A DNA stretch of 64,000 nucleotides from Terriglobia bacterium (lineage in GTDB: Bacteria; Acidobacteriota; Terriglobia; Terriglobales; Acidobacteriaceae), in assembly GCA_020073215.1 (NCBI GenBank), contig JAIQFO010000022.1, positions 28,341-92,340 on the forward strand, given 5' to 3'. The stretch's first letter is position 1. Every line of letters begins with the position of its first letter. The position numbers and the translations under genes were made by a program. The notes below the pieces were generated by a model. That model was given only the letters and a program-made list of their open reading frames with translations. It ran no database searches and was not told the origin of the DNA. Positions 10,361 to 18,577 of this stretch are shown in pieces.

Positions 10361-11362
10361 ATGCTGCTTGACGTGCGCATGACTCGTACCCACAAAATCG
10401 AAGGCTGGATCGCTTTGTTGGTCGGCGTCGTGATCACCGTCACCATCGTGGGCCTGATCCGCTGGCAGAGACAAAAGCCCATTTCACTTTGGGGAGCCGT
10501 ACTCGTCCAGGATTCGGACGCCCGAAACCAGCGGCCGATCGCGGGAGTGGCAATTTCCGCCGGCGATCTGGCGATCTCCGACGTCACTTCCGATTCGTCG
10601 GGATTCTTCCTTCTCCGGCTGCGCAAACCAATACGGAAGGGGCACCCCGTTGTTCTCGTCTTCCGTCATCCGCAGTACCGCCCGCTTGCCCTGAACGATA
10701 CTGTCGCCAACAAGCTTTATATCGTCCATCTCGTTCCGCTCTCGAGCAATCACCCGCCGACGAATCAACCGGAGGTGAAAGTGGCCAACGTGCGGGTGAG
10801 ATATGCGATCAAGGCCATGACTGAGCTGAACGTAGGGAGCGCGGTTAAAACCTTCGAGATTGAGAACAAAGGCAACGTTCCCTGCAAGGGTCAGCCCCTT
10901 TGCTCACCCGACGGTAAGTGGAAGGCGTCTGTCGGTTCGGCCACTTTGGATGCCGGCGCGGGCAATGAATTTCGTAACGCCCGTGCCTCATGCATTGCGG
11001 GCCCTTGCCCCTTCACCAGAATTGAGGCCGACCACTTTTCCCAGGGAGGCCAGACCATCACGGCGTCGGCTCGCGCCTGGTCTGACACCGCCACCTTTAT
11101 GTTGGAGGCCGAAGTCTTTCGCCCCATGGTGAGTCAAGCGGAACACTGGTCCTATCCTGTCATCTTTGGAGAGGGACTCTCCTTCACGCTGCCGTCGGCC
11201 GCGGAGAGTGTAAGCATTGAGGCGGACCTCGACGGACAGACCATCATTTTTCCGCTCGGACCGTCACTTTTCTTGAGTTGGGCCACCTGCGATGTCGGCG
11301 TCAATCCCGACGAAGGACGGGTTTACCGCTGCACGCCCAAACCGGGATATCGCTTTGAGTAG
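10361..11362 (+). CDS. membrane-anchored hypothetical with a carboxypeptidase-regulatory-like N-terminal domain
   Basis: 333 residues, transcribed away from the glucan locus. One membrane helix (about residues 13-35, IEGWIALLVGVVITVTIVGL) is followed by a segment resembling a carboxypeptidase-regulatory beta-sandwich (about 42-125: PIAGVAISAGDLAISDVTSD, DSSGFFLLRL). The remaining 200 residues are predicted mainly beta and contain two close Cys pairs (CKGQPLC; CIAGPC). I do not recognise a family for that part. An internal ATG at 10379 (MTRTHKIEG) is an equally good start; neither has a clear Shine-Dalgarno. The bases just upstream are very AT-rich. The product is probably periplasmic and tethered to the inner membrane. 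Function unknown. Confidence 0.65.
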   Translation: MLLDVRMTRTHKIEGWIALLVGVVITVTIVGLIRWQRQKPISLWGAVLVQDSDARNQRPIAGVAISAGDLAISDVTSDSSGFFLLRLRKPIRKGHPVVLVFRHPQYRPLALNDTVANKLYIVHLVPLSSNHPPTNQPEVKVANVRVRYAIKAMTELNVGSAVKTFEIENKGNVPCKGQPLCSPDGKWKASVGSATLDAGAGNEFRNARASCIAGPCPFTRIEADHFSQGGQTITASARAWSDTATFMLEAEVFRPMVSQAEHWSYPVIFGEGLSFTLPSAAESVSIEADLDGQTIIFPLGPSLFLSWATCDVGVNPDEGRVYRCTPKPGYRFE

Positions 11363-11422
11363 CCATCGCACCGCAACGTAGGATTTACGGAAGCGTTGTG
11401 AGCTCCGACGGCTGCCAGATTC

Positions 11423-11812
11423 CTAGGCAAAAAATCTCTTGCCGTTCTGGACTTGGTGACGCAACACGCTTCGAATGAGCTGACAAGCCTGCTTCACCTC
11501 GGGCATGGCGAGTGAAAAGTAAACCTGCTTGCCCCGCCGGCGCCGGACGATTACACCCGCCGTTTTCATGACCGTGACATGTTGCGAGAGGTTAGCCTTG
11601 GAGATGCCGAGTTCTTCCTGAAGTTCTCCGGCAGACCAATCACGGACGCCGAGCAGTTGCAGGATTTGAAGACGAGTTGAATTGGCGAACGCTTTGCAGA
11701 TCAGGACTTGCCTTTCAAACACTTCTTCGTCAATGCTGGCGCGCTTTGCCTTCTTCATCGGTAATCTGCCCTCAGGCTTCGTGAGCTGTTCCACAGTAGG
11801 TGCTGTGCCCAT
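11423..11812 (-). CDS. ArsR/SmtB-family transcriptional regulator
   Basis: 129 residues from the chosen ATG. Three ATGs run in a row (11818, 11815, 11812) behind a strong Shine-Dalgarno; the third has the best spacing (8 bases). The core is a winged helix: FANSTRLQILQLL, recognition helix ISKANLSQHVTVMKTAGVI, and wing RRRRGKQVYFSL. The metal-binding ELCVC motif of classical ArsR helix 3 is absent (VRDWSAGEL instead). Two cysteines remain, Cys39 before helix 2 and Cys110 in the C-terminal helix, so a thiol-based or non-metal signal is possible. It is the last gene of the cytochrome operon and may regulate it through the inverted repeat at 15724-15745. That link is inference. Confidence 0.85.
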   Translation of the reverse strand: MGTAPTVEQLTKPEGRLPMKKAKRASIDEEVFERQVLICKAFANSTRLQILQLLGVRDWSAGELQEELGISKANLSQHVTVMKTAGVIVRRRRGKQVYFSLAMPEVKQACQLIRSVLRHQVQNGKRFFA

Positions 11813-11820
11813 CATCATAT

Positions 11821-11830
11821 CTCCTCTCCC
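11821..11830 (-). promoter_or_regulatory. strong ribosome binding site that decides the ArsR start
   Basis: The minus strand reads GGGAGAGGAG, followed two bases later by three consecutive ATG codons. This near-ideal Shine-Dalgarno makes a start at 11812 (or 11815) much more likely than the upstream in-frame ATG at 11893. It implies the regulator is translated well from the operon mRNA. Confidence 0.7.
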
Positions 11831-11905
11831 ACCGAATTCGCCTGCCGAGACATCCCGCGCCTGGGAAATCCGGAACTCTCCAGGGGAAAGCACCGGACAA
11901 AGAGT

Positions 11906-13306
11906 TCACTGCTTCGCCTTGACAGCGGCCGGATCCGATCCGTACCCCAGCTGTTTCCAATCCATGCGCGAGTTCTCCGCATGGCAGTCTTTGCAACTGA
12001 GAGCGTACTTGGCGGGGCGCACGCCATGGAAGATGCCCATGTAGCGAATGGTGGGCTGAAACTGGTAGGAGGCATTCTTGGCCCCGTAGTCAGCTTCGGC
12101 TGCTGCCTTCACGGCGTGATCCAGTTCACCATTCTGGAAAAACTCTTCGACATCGATGGGAATCACCCATCCTTTGCCGTCGAGCACCGGAAGCTTAGCC
12201 CGATGAACCTTGAAAGCGAAAATCTTCGAGGAGTCATCGGCGCGGCTGCCTTCGGGAACCATCATCTCGATGTTGCCGTTAGCATCCTTCTTCAGCGGTT
12301 CGCCCAGGAACTGTTCACGAGTGTTGCCGTTGAACCAGGCATAGACGGGGGGAACATCTTTTACCAGCTGAATGGTGGCCGAGTAGCGATCCGTGTCTTT
12401 GTGATAGTTGGGCTTAGACCAGTCGCGGAACATGTCGGTTGCGTCGGTCCGGGCAAAGCTCGGAATATGGCAGACGGTGCAGTTTACGCGGGCAGTGTGA
12501 CGGTTCAGGTCGGCAGATTTGTGTGGAGTCTGCCCGTGACAGTCGCCACAGCGCAACAAGCCTGGCGTATCGTTTGCCGAGAGATCGGTTCCGCGGCCCT
12601 TGATGCGGTGGTCCTCTCCTTTGTGGCACTGAACGCAGTCGAAGTTCAGCCCATCGGTGCCCATGTGCACGTCGTAGTCCCGATCCGTGTTGGCCAACAC
12701 GTATTCGATGTCGCCGCGCTTGAAGTTGGGGCCGCCGCCGGAACTGGCGTGGCAACGCAGGCACATGGCGCGCTTCGGCAGCGAAATGCGCTTGGAGACA
12801 GAGTCCAAGCCTTCCTGGTTCTGCCATAGGATGGGCTTCCACTCCCAGCCGCCCCCCCTTTTCTCGTACACATCGCGGCGATAGCCGCTGGCATGGCACT
12901 GCAGGCAGTCGATGTTTTCGAGCTGGGCCTGGGTCATCGTTTCCGACGGTTTTTCTCCGAGGCCGGCGTGGCAGGCCGAGCAGCCACGGGTGATCACCTC
13001 GTCCTCTTTATTCTTGATCAGACCGATCCAGTTGGCTCCCCCCGGATTGGTGCAAAAGTCGTTGATCGTATTCATCTTGCCCAGAGCGCGCCCCTTGGCG
13101 TTGGCGATGTGCGGAGCCGCTCCCTTCCACTGATAGTGCTGCGAGTGGAAAAAGGTCTCCGCTTCCTTCTGGTGGCACTGCAAGCAAGTCTTGGTGCCCT
13201 CGTAATGCTCGAAATAGTCTTTATGTTTGTACTCTGGCGAGGACTGATCGGCAGCCAGGGCCAGAGTGGGTAGCAATAGTAAGAGGAGAAGGGTTCGGAC
13301 GTTCAT
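11906..13306 (-). CDS. octaheme c-type cytochrome (tetrathionate-reductase-family-like)
   Basis: 466 residues from the ATG at 13306, chosen because a clean signal peptide follows (MNVRTLLLLLLLPTLALAA). Eight CXXCH haem-binding motifs are visible: CLQCH 41, CSACH 109, CLQCH 134, CLRCH 182, CVQCH 224, CGDCH 253, CTVCH 276 and CKDCH 438. The long haem-free stretch between the seventh and eighth, and segments such as DVHMGTDGLNFDCVQCH, resemble octaheme cytochromes related to the Shewanella tetrathionate reductase OTR. The protein should be periplasmic. It is encoded between an outer-membrane barrel and the ArsR gene, in an operon that begins with a monoheme cytochrome. That suggests electron transfer between the periplasm and either an extracellular partner or a small sulfur or nitrogen oxide. 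The true substrate cannot be read from the sequence. Confidence 0.88.
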   Translation of the reverse strand: MNVRTLLLLLLLPTLALAADQSSPEYKHKDYFEHYEGTKTCLQCHQKEAETFFHSQHYQWKGAAPHIANAKGRALGKMNTINDFCTNPGGANWIGLIKNKEDEVITRGCSACHAGLGEKPSETMTQAQLENIDCLQCHASGYRRDVYEKRGGGWEWKPILWQNQEGLDSVSKRISLPKRAMCLRCHASSGGGPNFKRGDIEYVLANTDRDYDVHMGTDGLNFDCVQCHKGEDHRIKGRGTDLSANDTPGLLRCGDCHGQTPHKSADLNRHTARVNCTVCHIPSFARTDATDMFRDWSKPNYHKDTDRYSATIQLVKDVPPVYAWFNGNTREQFLGEPLKKDANGNIEMMVPEGSRADDSSKIFAFKVHRAKLPVLDGKGWVIPIDVEEFFQNGELDHAVKAAAEADYGAKNASYQFQPTIRYMGIFHGVRPAKYALSCKDCHAENSRMDWKQLGYGSDPAAVKAKQ

Positions 13307-13386
13307 ACTGCCTCGCTTGCGACACGTGATTTTGTGATTCGTCATACGACCTTTGTGTGCTCGACGTTGGTGCGGCAAGACCTGCT

Positions 13387-13416
13387 GGGGGGGCGACTGC
13401 TGTGTCGTCCCCCCCC
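13387..13416. other. strong GC stem-loop between barrel and octaheme genes
   Basis: A run of seven G plus CGAC pairs with GTCG, one bulged T and a C run, around a six-base loop. It lies in the 125-base gap between the DUF3373 stop and the octaheme start. No U-run follows on the minus strand, so it fits an mRNA-processing or stability hairpin better than a full terminator. It could set different expression levels for the two proteins. Confidence 0.45.
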
Positions 13417-13431
13417 GAGCTGGCCGGGTGG

Positions 13432-15261
13432 TTAGAACCGCGTGGTTAGGCCCAGCGATAGCATTTGCGCGTCCTTGTAAGTCGGGAAGCCGAGAATTGC
13501 GGTCGTGTTGAGGTCTTTGGGAGCCCCCACGTGCCAGCCCGATCCCGAGAAGTTGTAGTTGTAGCGGATGTAGCCCAGCTTCAGGATGAAGCGTTCATAG
13601 ATCCGATGAGTGACGTAGGTTTCATAGACATCGCCGCGAGTGCTGGTCTTCGGCGCAATGATGTCATCTTCCGCCTGGGCGAAGTTGAACCAGTATTTGG
13701 TGCCGTGGTTAAACTCGAACCCAACTTTTGTGCGTCCGTCATCTTTGGGGATGCTGTAGCGGGCGCCCACGTAGAACATGCCGCCGTTGCGATCCACCGG
13801 AGTCTCAAACGGGTCGGACATGAGCCCGCCGAATGGGGAAGTGGTCCCGTTGGGCCGGGTGCCGGAGTAGTTGGCGCTGGCGTAGAGATCGAGGTTGCCA
13901 ACCTTCTGGTTCAAGTTGACCCCGAATAGATTGATGGCGCCCAGGTTGGTCGAAGGGGTGTAGCGCATGACTACCGGCGCGTTCACCGGGTCGCCCGTAA
14001 CCGGATTCACCGGAAGAACCAGTAAGCCGTTAAAGCCATCGGTCACGTTGAAAGCGTGAGCGTAGGTGGCTTGAACGAAGGTTTTTTCGGTGCTGTATAA
14101 ATCCAGGTTGACGCCCATCAAGTGCGTGTCTTTCAGACGGTCGGCCGGGGACTTGAGGATGTTGCCATTTCCAAATCCAGCCTGGTAGCCGACACCGTAG
14201 CAAAGGCGCCACACCATCTTGTCGTTGAAGTGATAGCCGACCGTGATACCGTCGAACTGAAAGTCGATCAGAGCGCCGGAGGGTGTTCCGCCACGGGGCT
14301 CGTCATTCCGGAAGTTCAGCGGCGGGCCTTCGGTGGATGGCCGCCTGCCGATGGAAAGATACAGGGGCGAGCCGCCGACATGATTCCAGGTGAAATAGGC
14401 GCGCTCCACCCGGAGCATGTCAGAGTTCGGAACCCCGGCGGTGGTGCCGTCGATGTTCATCGAGCTGGGTTGTCCATTGAAAACCTGCACGCCGGTGGAA
14501 TCGCCCCACGCTTTGTACATGCTCAAGCGCGCGGTGACGCTCAGATCGTCGTTGATCTTCGAATCCAGGTTCAAGCGCAGCCGATTGGTGTAGAGGATGC
14601 TGGTGTCGTTGCTGGAGCGGCCCACGAGGGTAGCGGGCTGCAGCATGCCGAAGAGCTGTTGCTGCATGGAAGGCGGAAACTGGGCCATGACTGCCTTCAA
14701 TTCGGAGAAGGTCAGGTTGTTGGTGAAGTATTGATAGCCAGCGTAGTTTTGCGCCACGTTGTTATTGATGGCGTCGATGCTGGGAGGCAGCAGTCCCCCA
14801 TTGGTGTTGACATAAAAAAGAGTCTTGACCACCAGGTTCTGGAGTTGCATGCCGTCATAGTGCGCGGGCACGTTGCCCCAGATGGAGTGGGCTTCGAAGC
14901 GATAGTCGCCGGTGAAATTGATGCGGTCCAGGGCCCCGCGGCGTTCGGTCTGAGACATGCGGTGGTCGAGGTCTTTCACTTCGGTTGCCAGTTCCGCCGT
15001 CGTGGGCTGGTCGCCGGCCAGGGCTTGCTTTACTTCCACTTTCTTATCCTTTTCCTGGGCAGCCTTTTCCTGTGTCGTCAGGCGTTCCTCCAGGGCAGCG
15101 ACCGCCTTCTTCATTTGGTCCAGTTCCTGCCGTAATTGGGTGTTTTCGTCACCGGCAGCGGGTGACGGTTGGGTTGAGGTTGCGGCCGGGACGTTCTGGG
15201 CCGATGCTGCGAACGCAAGCAGCAGTACGAGAGTTACAACCAAGGAATAAAATCTGCGCAT
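13432..15261 (-). CDS. DUF3373-type outer-membrane beta-barrel protein
   Basis: 609 residues from the ATG at 15261, preferred over 15294 because it gives a clean signal peptide (MRRFYSLVVTLVLLLAFAAS) with GAGGCG upstream. After cleavage come about 60 residues of charged coiled coil (QLRQELDQMKKAVAALEERL), then a long alternating barrel with repeated Tyr/Phe-Gly strands and a terminal Phe (LSLGLTTRF), the hallmark of outer-membrane insertion. The overall pattern (INFTGDYRFEAHS, RVERAYFTWN, LSIGRRPSTEGPP) fits the DUF3373 porin-like family. Its place between a monoheme and an octaheme cytochrome recalls the MtrB-type barrels that hold cytochromes across the outer membrane. That role is inference. 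Substrate uptake is the alternative. Confidence 0.8.
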   Translation of the reverse strand: MRRFYSLVVTLVLLLAFAASAQNVPAATSTQPSPAAGDENTQLRQELDQMKKAVAALEERLTTQEKAAQEKDKKVEVKQALAGDQPTTAELATEVKDLDHRMSQTERRGALDRINFTGDYRFEAHSIWGNVPAHYDGMQLQNLVVKTLFYVNTNGGLLPPSIDAINNNVAQNYAGYQYFTNNLTFSELKAVMAQFPPSMQQQLFGMLQPATLVGRSSNDTSILYTNRLRLNLDSKINDDLSVTARLSMYKAWGDSTGVQVFNGQPSSMNIDGTTAGVPNSDMLRVERAYFTWNHVGGSPLYLSIGRRPSTEGPPLNFRNDEPRGGTPSGALIDFQFDGITVGYHFNDKMVWRLCYGVGYQAGFGNGNILKSPADRLKDTHLMGVNLDLYSTEKTFVQATYAHAFNVTDGFNGLLVLPVNPVTGDPVNAPVVMRYTPSTNLGAINLFGVNLNQKVGNLDLYASANYSGTRPNGTTSPFGGLMSDPFETPVDRNGGMFYVGARYSIPKDDGRTKVGFEFNHGTKYWFNFAQAEDDIIAPKTSTRGDVYETYVTHRIYERFILKLGYIRYNYNFSGSGWHVGAPKDLNTTAILGFPTYKDAQMLSLGLTTRF

Positions 15262-15303
15262 AAATTTCGCCTCTAATCCTTTCTGACAGGTCATATCCCG
15301 TTC

Positions 15304-15654
15304 CTATCCGCACGTGGCGGGTTGCTCGGAATCGGCCGCGTGGTCGACGGCAAATTTCTGAATCGCTTTGAGCTGGTCAGGGGTGAGTTCCTCCAGCACC
15401 TTGCCGCCCGTTTTGGGATTCAGCGCGTTCTTGTGGGCAGGAACAAGTTTCACGTTGAAAAACTTCTTCCACTGGTCCTGCGTCAGGGTCATGGGCGTGT
15501 ATTGCCCATTGGGCGACCCCTTGTCGTGACAGACCTTGCAGTTGTTGCGATAGAGTTCTTTTCCGTTGAGGTTCTGGGCAGTGGCGGTTTGGGTCGCGGT
15601 GAGAAATGCGACGGAGACCGCGACCGCCAGCAGGTAGAGCTGAAATCTCTTCAT
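15304..15654 (-). CDS. small periplasmic monoheme cytochrome c
   Basis: 116 residues from the ATG at 15654, preceded by GGAGAG. The signal peptide spans about residues 1-27 (MKRFQLYLLAVAVSVAFLTA). A single haem motif CKVCH lies at 39-43, in the context GKELYRNNCKVCHDKGSPNG typical of class I cytochromes c. A Met in the YTPMTLT segment is a possible distal ligand. The C-terminus has helices rich in Lys and Asp, ending in Cys-Gly. It is the promoter-proximal gene of the cytochrome operon and a likely electron shuttle between the inner membrane chain and the octaheme protein. Confidence 0.85.
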   Translation of the reverse strand: MKRFQLYLLAVAVSVAFLTATQTATAQNLNGKELYRNNCKVCHDKGSPNGQYTPMTLTQDQWKKFFNVKLVPAHKNALNPKTGGKVLEELTPDQLKAIQKFAVDHAADSEQPATCG

Positions 15655-15719
15655 AAGTCTCTCCAATACCAGTTCGGCGGTGTGTGCAATCATAGGAATG
15701 AATATCGATCTTTCTATAA

Positions 15720-15750
15720 ATATTAGTTTCGATACTTCGAAACTATGCAA
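15720..15750 (-). promoter_or_regulatory. candidate promoter of the cytochrome operon
   Basis: On the minus strand TTGCAT (15750-15745) and TAATAT (15725-15720) are separated by 19 bases. The first resembles a -35 box and the second a -10 box, although the spacing is two bases longer than ideal. They lie about 70-95 bases upstream of the monoheme cytochrome ATG. The inverted repeat described separately fills the spacer almost exactly. Confidence 0.45.
15724..15745. promoter_or_regulatory. perfect 9-4-9 inverted repeat, candidate ArsR-family operator
   Basis: TAGTTTCGA, four bases (TACT), then TCGAAACTA: both arms are perfect. It overlaps the spacer of the candidate promoter, so a bound protein would block transcription. 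Its size and symmetry suit a dimeric winged-helix regulator such as the ArsR protein encoded at the end of the same operon. Confidence 0.6.
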
Positions 15751-16030
15751 ATCGTAGTAGATTCCCGCTCGCCCGTATGTGAGATCTGTCCTGCTGCCGC
15801 GTGACCGCCATCACGGCCGGGCGTTACGAAGGGGACGAGCCCCCCGCACCAGAGCGGATCGAGTCCCAAAATGGGTAAGTGCATGGTTCTTATGGGTGCG
15901 TGGTCACGTCGGGTACATGCACTCGAAACGGAACGGCGCGCCCGATCCCGGGGTGCGATTCGAATATCCGTTGGAAGAGGCGGGAGAAGCGAAACCTGGA
16001 AATTCTGCGAGACCGGCTTGAAGCAAAAGA
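15751..16030. other. intergenic region without a supported gene
   Basis: Between the cytochrome operon promoter and the amidase terminator. Short open frames exist on the plus strand, but they lack a Shine-Dalgarno, have no recognisable composition and run into the terminator. I see no RNA gene or riboswitch fold that I can support. Confidence 0.5.
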
Positions 16031-16056
16031 AAAGCCGCCCAAGGTCGGGCGGCTTA
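16031..16056 (-). terminator. Rho-independent terminator of the amidase gene
   Basis: On the minus strand a perfect stem AAGCCGCCC / GGGCGGCTT with a six-base loop is followed by TTCTTTT. It starts about 20 bases after the amidase stop codon. Confidence 0.8.
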
Positions 16057-16075
16057 CGAGCAACTGTGGACGGGG

Positions 16076-17914
16076 CTACAACAGGTGTGGTCGCTTTTGC
16101 AGCTTCCCGGGCTTCGGGGCTGTAGTGGACGGTGCCGCCGGTTGGGCTCCACGGCCCTTGCCTAGCGCATCGCGCTGATGCGGTGGCATCAAGGTCGTGC
16201 CCGCGATGTTGTTGAATGGCACTGTCGGCGCAAATGTGGGCAGATTGTTCGCCCGCACCTGGGTCGCCGCTTCAAAGCCGGAGGCGAGTTTGATCAAGGT
16301 CGGCTCGCTAAAAGCCGTCCCGAAGAAACTGATTCCCATTGGCGCTCCGAACACCATGGCCGCCGGCACTTGCACGATCGGATAGCCTTCCGGCGCGGCC
16401 AAGCCCGACGAACCAAAAATAAAGTGGTCTCCAAAGATCAAGTCAGTGGCCCACGGCGGGTTATCGGTCGCGGTGACCACCGCGTCGAGATTGAACTGGC
16501 TGAGCGCGGCGTCGATGCCGTTCACCCCAAAGTCATGGTCAGCGGCCAGGGCCTGATTGTAAGTCATGCCGCCGAAAGCCGGCGGCTGCGGATCGTCCGG
16601 TCCGGTTGGCATGGTGGCAATCAAGTCCCAGATGTCCTGATTGAAAAATGGCATCTCGACGTCGGCGTGCGCGTTGTTGAAGTCGATGGCGTCGTTCAAA
16701 GTCTTGCCAGCCATGGGAACCCCAACGCGCGTGGCGAAGTAAGCTTGCACGTCATTCCTGAAATCGAAGCACAAGATCAAGAACTCGCCGGGTCCCCCGC
16801 CGCCGTTGGGAAATGTGAAGCCCGCGGCATCGAGGTCAATGACCGTCGCGCCTGCATCGGTGAGGGCCTTAAATGCGGCCTCGAACGCTGCCACGACCGG
16901 CTGAGGCGTTGGGACAAACGGATCAAATCCGTTCAATCCTATGCGCGTCAGGCCAAGTCTTGCGCCCTGCAACCCGTTCGGGTTGAGGAATTGCGTGTAG
17001 TCGGTTGGGATGTTGGTGGGGCGAGTGAACCGGCCCTGCCATCCCAGCGGAACGCCACCTGTAGCCGCATCGCGGCCGTCGTAGGTACGGCTCTGCACCA
17101 CGCCGAGCGCGGCGGCCGCGTCAGCCACGGTGCGGCCATGTGGACCGAAAGTGTCCTGCACATGGGAGATGGGCACGATGCCCGCACGGCTGGTGAGGCC
17201 TACCGTCGGCTTGATGCCGACCACGCCGTTCGCGTTAGCGGGGCAGACGATGCTGCCGTCGGTTTCTGTCCCAAACGACACGGTGGCGAAGTTTGCGGAG
17301 GCAGCTGCGCCCGAGCCGGAACTCGAACCGCAGGGGTTGCGGTCGATGCCATAGGGATTATTGGTCTGCCCTCCCCAGCCCGACCATCCGCTGACCGATT
17401 CGAAGGAGCGGAAGTTGGCCCACTCTGACAGGTTGGTTTTTCCCAGGATCACGGCGCCACCCGCGCGCAGGTTGGCGGCGACCGTGGAGTCACGAAGCGC
17501 GGGCTTCCCGACCAGCGCGAACGACCCTGCGGTAGTCTGCATCATGTCGCCGGTGTCGACGTTGCCTTTAAGCAACACCGGGATTCCGTGCAAAGGCCCG
17601 AGCACAATGCCGCGCTTACGCAACTTGTCGGCATTGCGCGCCATCATTAGAGCGTCCGGGTTCAGTTCGATCACCGCATTTACCCCCGGACCATTCTGGT
17701 CGAGCGCGACAATGCGGGCGATGTATTCCCGGGTGAGATTCTCGGAGGTGAGTTTGCCGGAGGCCATCTCCGCCTGGAGTTGGGCTACGGTCCATTCGTT
17801 GTGCTGCTTGGGAACGTCGTTGGACTCGCTGTTTCGCATGGCATCATTGGCTGCCGCCAGAGGGAGCGCCAGCAAGGCTGCAATCACGAAACTGCGTATG
17901 GTTGGGACAATCAT
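16076..17914 (-). CDS. secreted amidase (amidase signature family)
   Basis: 612 residues from the ATG at 17914, chosen for the perfect AGGAGG seven bases upstream; the earlier in-frame ATG at 17944 would spoil the signal peptide. Signal peptide about 1-22 (MIVPTIRSFVIAALLALPLA). The amidase-signature Ser-cisSer-Lys triad is visible: Lys in GIPVLLKGNVDTGD, the Gly/Ser-rich loop NPCGSSSGSGAA, and the nucleophile region GTETDGSIVCPA. The family hydrolyses amides to acid and ammonia. A secreted version may act on peptides, amino-acid amides or other environmental amides. It is a single-gene unit ending in its own terminator, with no neighbours that hint at the substrate. Confidence 0.88.
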   Translation of the reverse strand: MIVPTIRSFVIAALLALPLAAANDAMRNSESNDVPKQHNEWTVAQLQAEMASGKLTSENLTREYIARIVALDQNGPGVNAVIELNPDALMMARNADKLRKRGIVLGPLHGIPVLLKGNVDTGDMMQTTAGSFALVGKPALRDSTVAANLRAGGAVILGKTNLSEWANFRSFESVSGWSGWGGQTNNPYGIDRNPCGSSSGSGAAASANFATVSFGTETDGSIVCPANANGVVGIKPTVGLTSRAGIVPISHVQDTFGPHGRTVADAAAALGVVQSRTYDGRDAATGGVPLGWQGRFTRPTNIPTDYTQFLNPNGLQGARLGLTRIGLNGFDPFVPTPQPVVAAFEAAFKALTDAGATVIDLDAAGFTFPNGGGGPGEFLILCFDFRNDVQAYFATRVGVPMAGKTLNDAIDFNNAHADVEMPFFNQDIWDLIATMPTGPDDPQPPAFGGMTYNQALAADHDFGVNGIDAALSQFNLDAVVTATDNPPWATDLIFGDHFIFGSSGLAAPEGYPIVQVPAAMVFGAPMGISFFGTAFSEPTLIKLASGFEAATQVRANNLPTFAPTVPFNNIAGTTLMPPHQRDALGKGRGAQPAAPSTTAPKPGKLQKRPHLL

Positions 17915-18235
17915 CTTGTTCCTCCTGGAAGACTGGGCACGCAACGCCGGGAATGCTGCTATGCGGGAATCGGATTGTCAAGGGATTCTGTTGTAAATTT
18001 TTCGTCACGTGCGGACGGAACCCTGCGCTGGGCATGGACTTCAGCCGCTGTCTGTAAACCGGAGCCGGTCCTCAATTCAGCGGAGTTGTGCCTCGACTCG
18101 GCGCGGGCCGGTCGATGGAGACTGGCAGCCGGCCTGGTTTCGGCAGCACAGTGTCTTTCTGGAGCATGCGGCCGGTTTCGCACACGCTCGTCTGCCATCG
18201 CCAATGTATTCCGCTGAAAGGAATGGGATAAGAGA

Positions 18236-18311
<76 letters not shown>

Positions 18312-18577
18312 ACTGCGAACAGCCGGGTGGGGATAAACCGCGATTATACCATTCCGTTTGTGCTGCTCCTGGGCGCCGCTGGACCTGAGCTTTACTGTTC
18401 GCTCGCTGCAATTTTGATTGCGGGAGGGCTCCAGCACGGTTAACCCTGCGCGGATTCCCGCCTCGGATTTCCGCCTCCAGTTTTCATGGCCCATGCCGAC
18501 AAACGGGTACTCTATTACAATCTCGGGAGCAACTTTCCTAAGTAAGTTGGGTTGGGGTTTTCCAAAGGAGAGATCCA

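Noticed and set aside
15779..16125. Several small plus-strand frames between the cytochrome operon and the amidase
   Set aside because: No Shine-Dalgarno, odd composition, and they run through the amidase terminator and into the 3' end of the amidase gene.
16178..17428. A 416-residue open frame on the plus strand
   Set aside because: It is antisense to the clearly recognisable amidase gene, has no ribosome site and no family features. Long antisense frames are common at this GC content.
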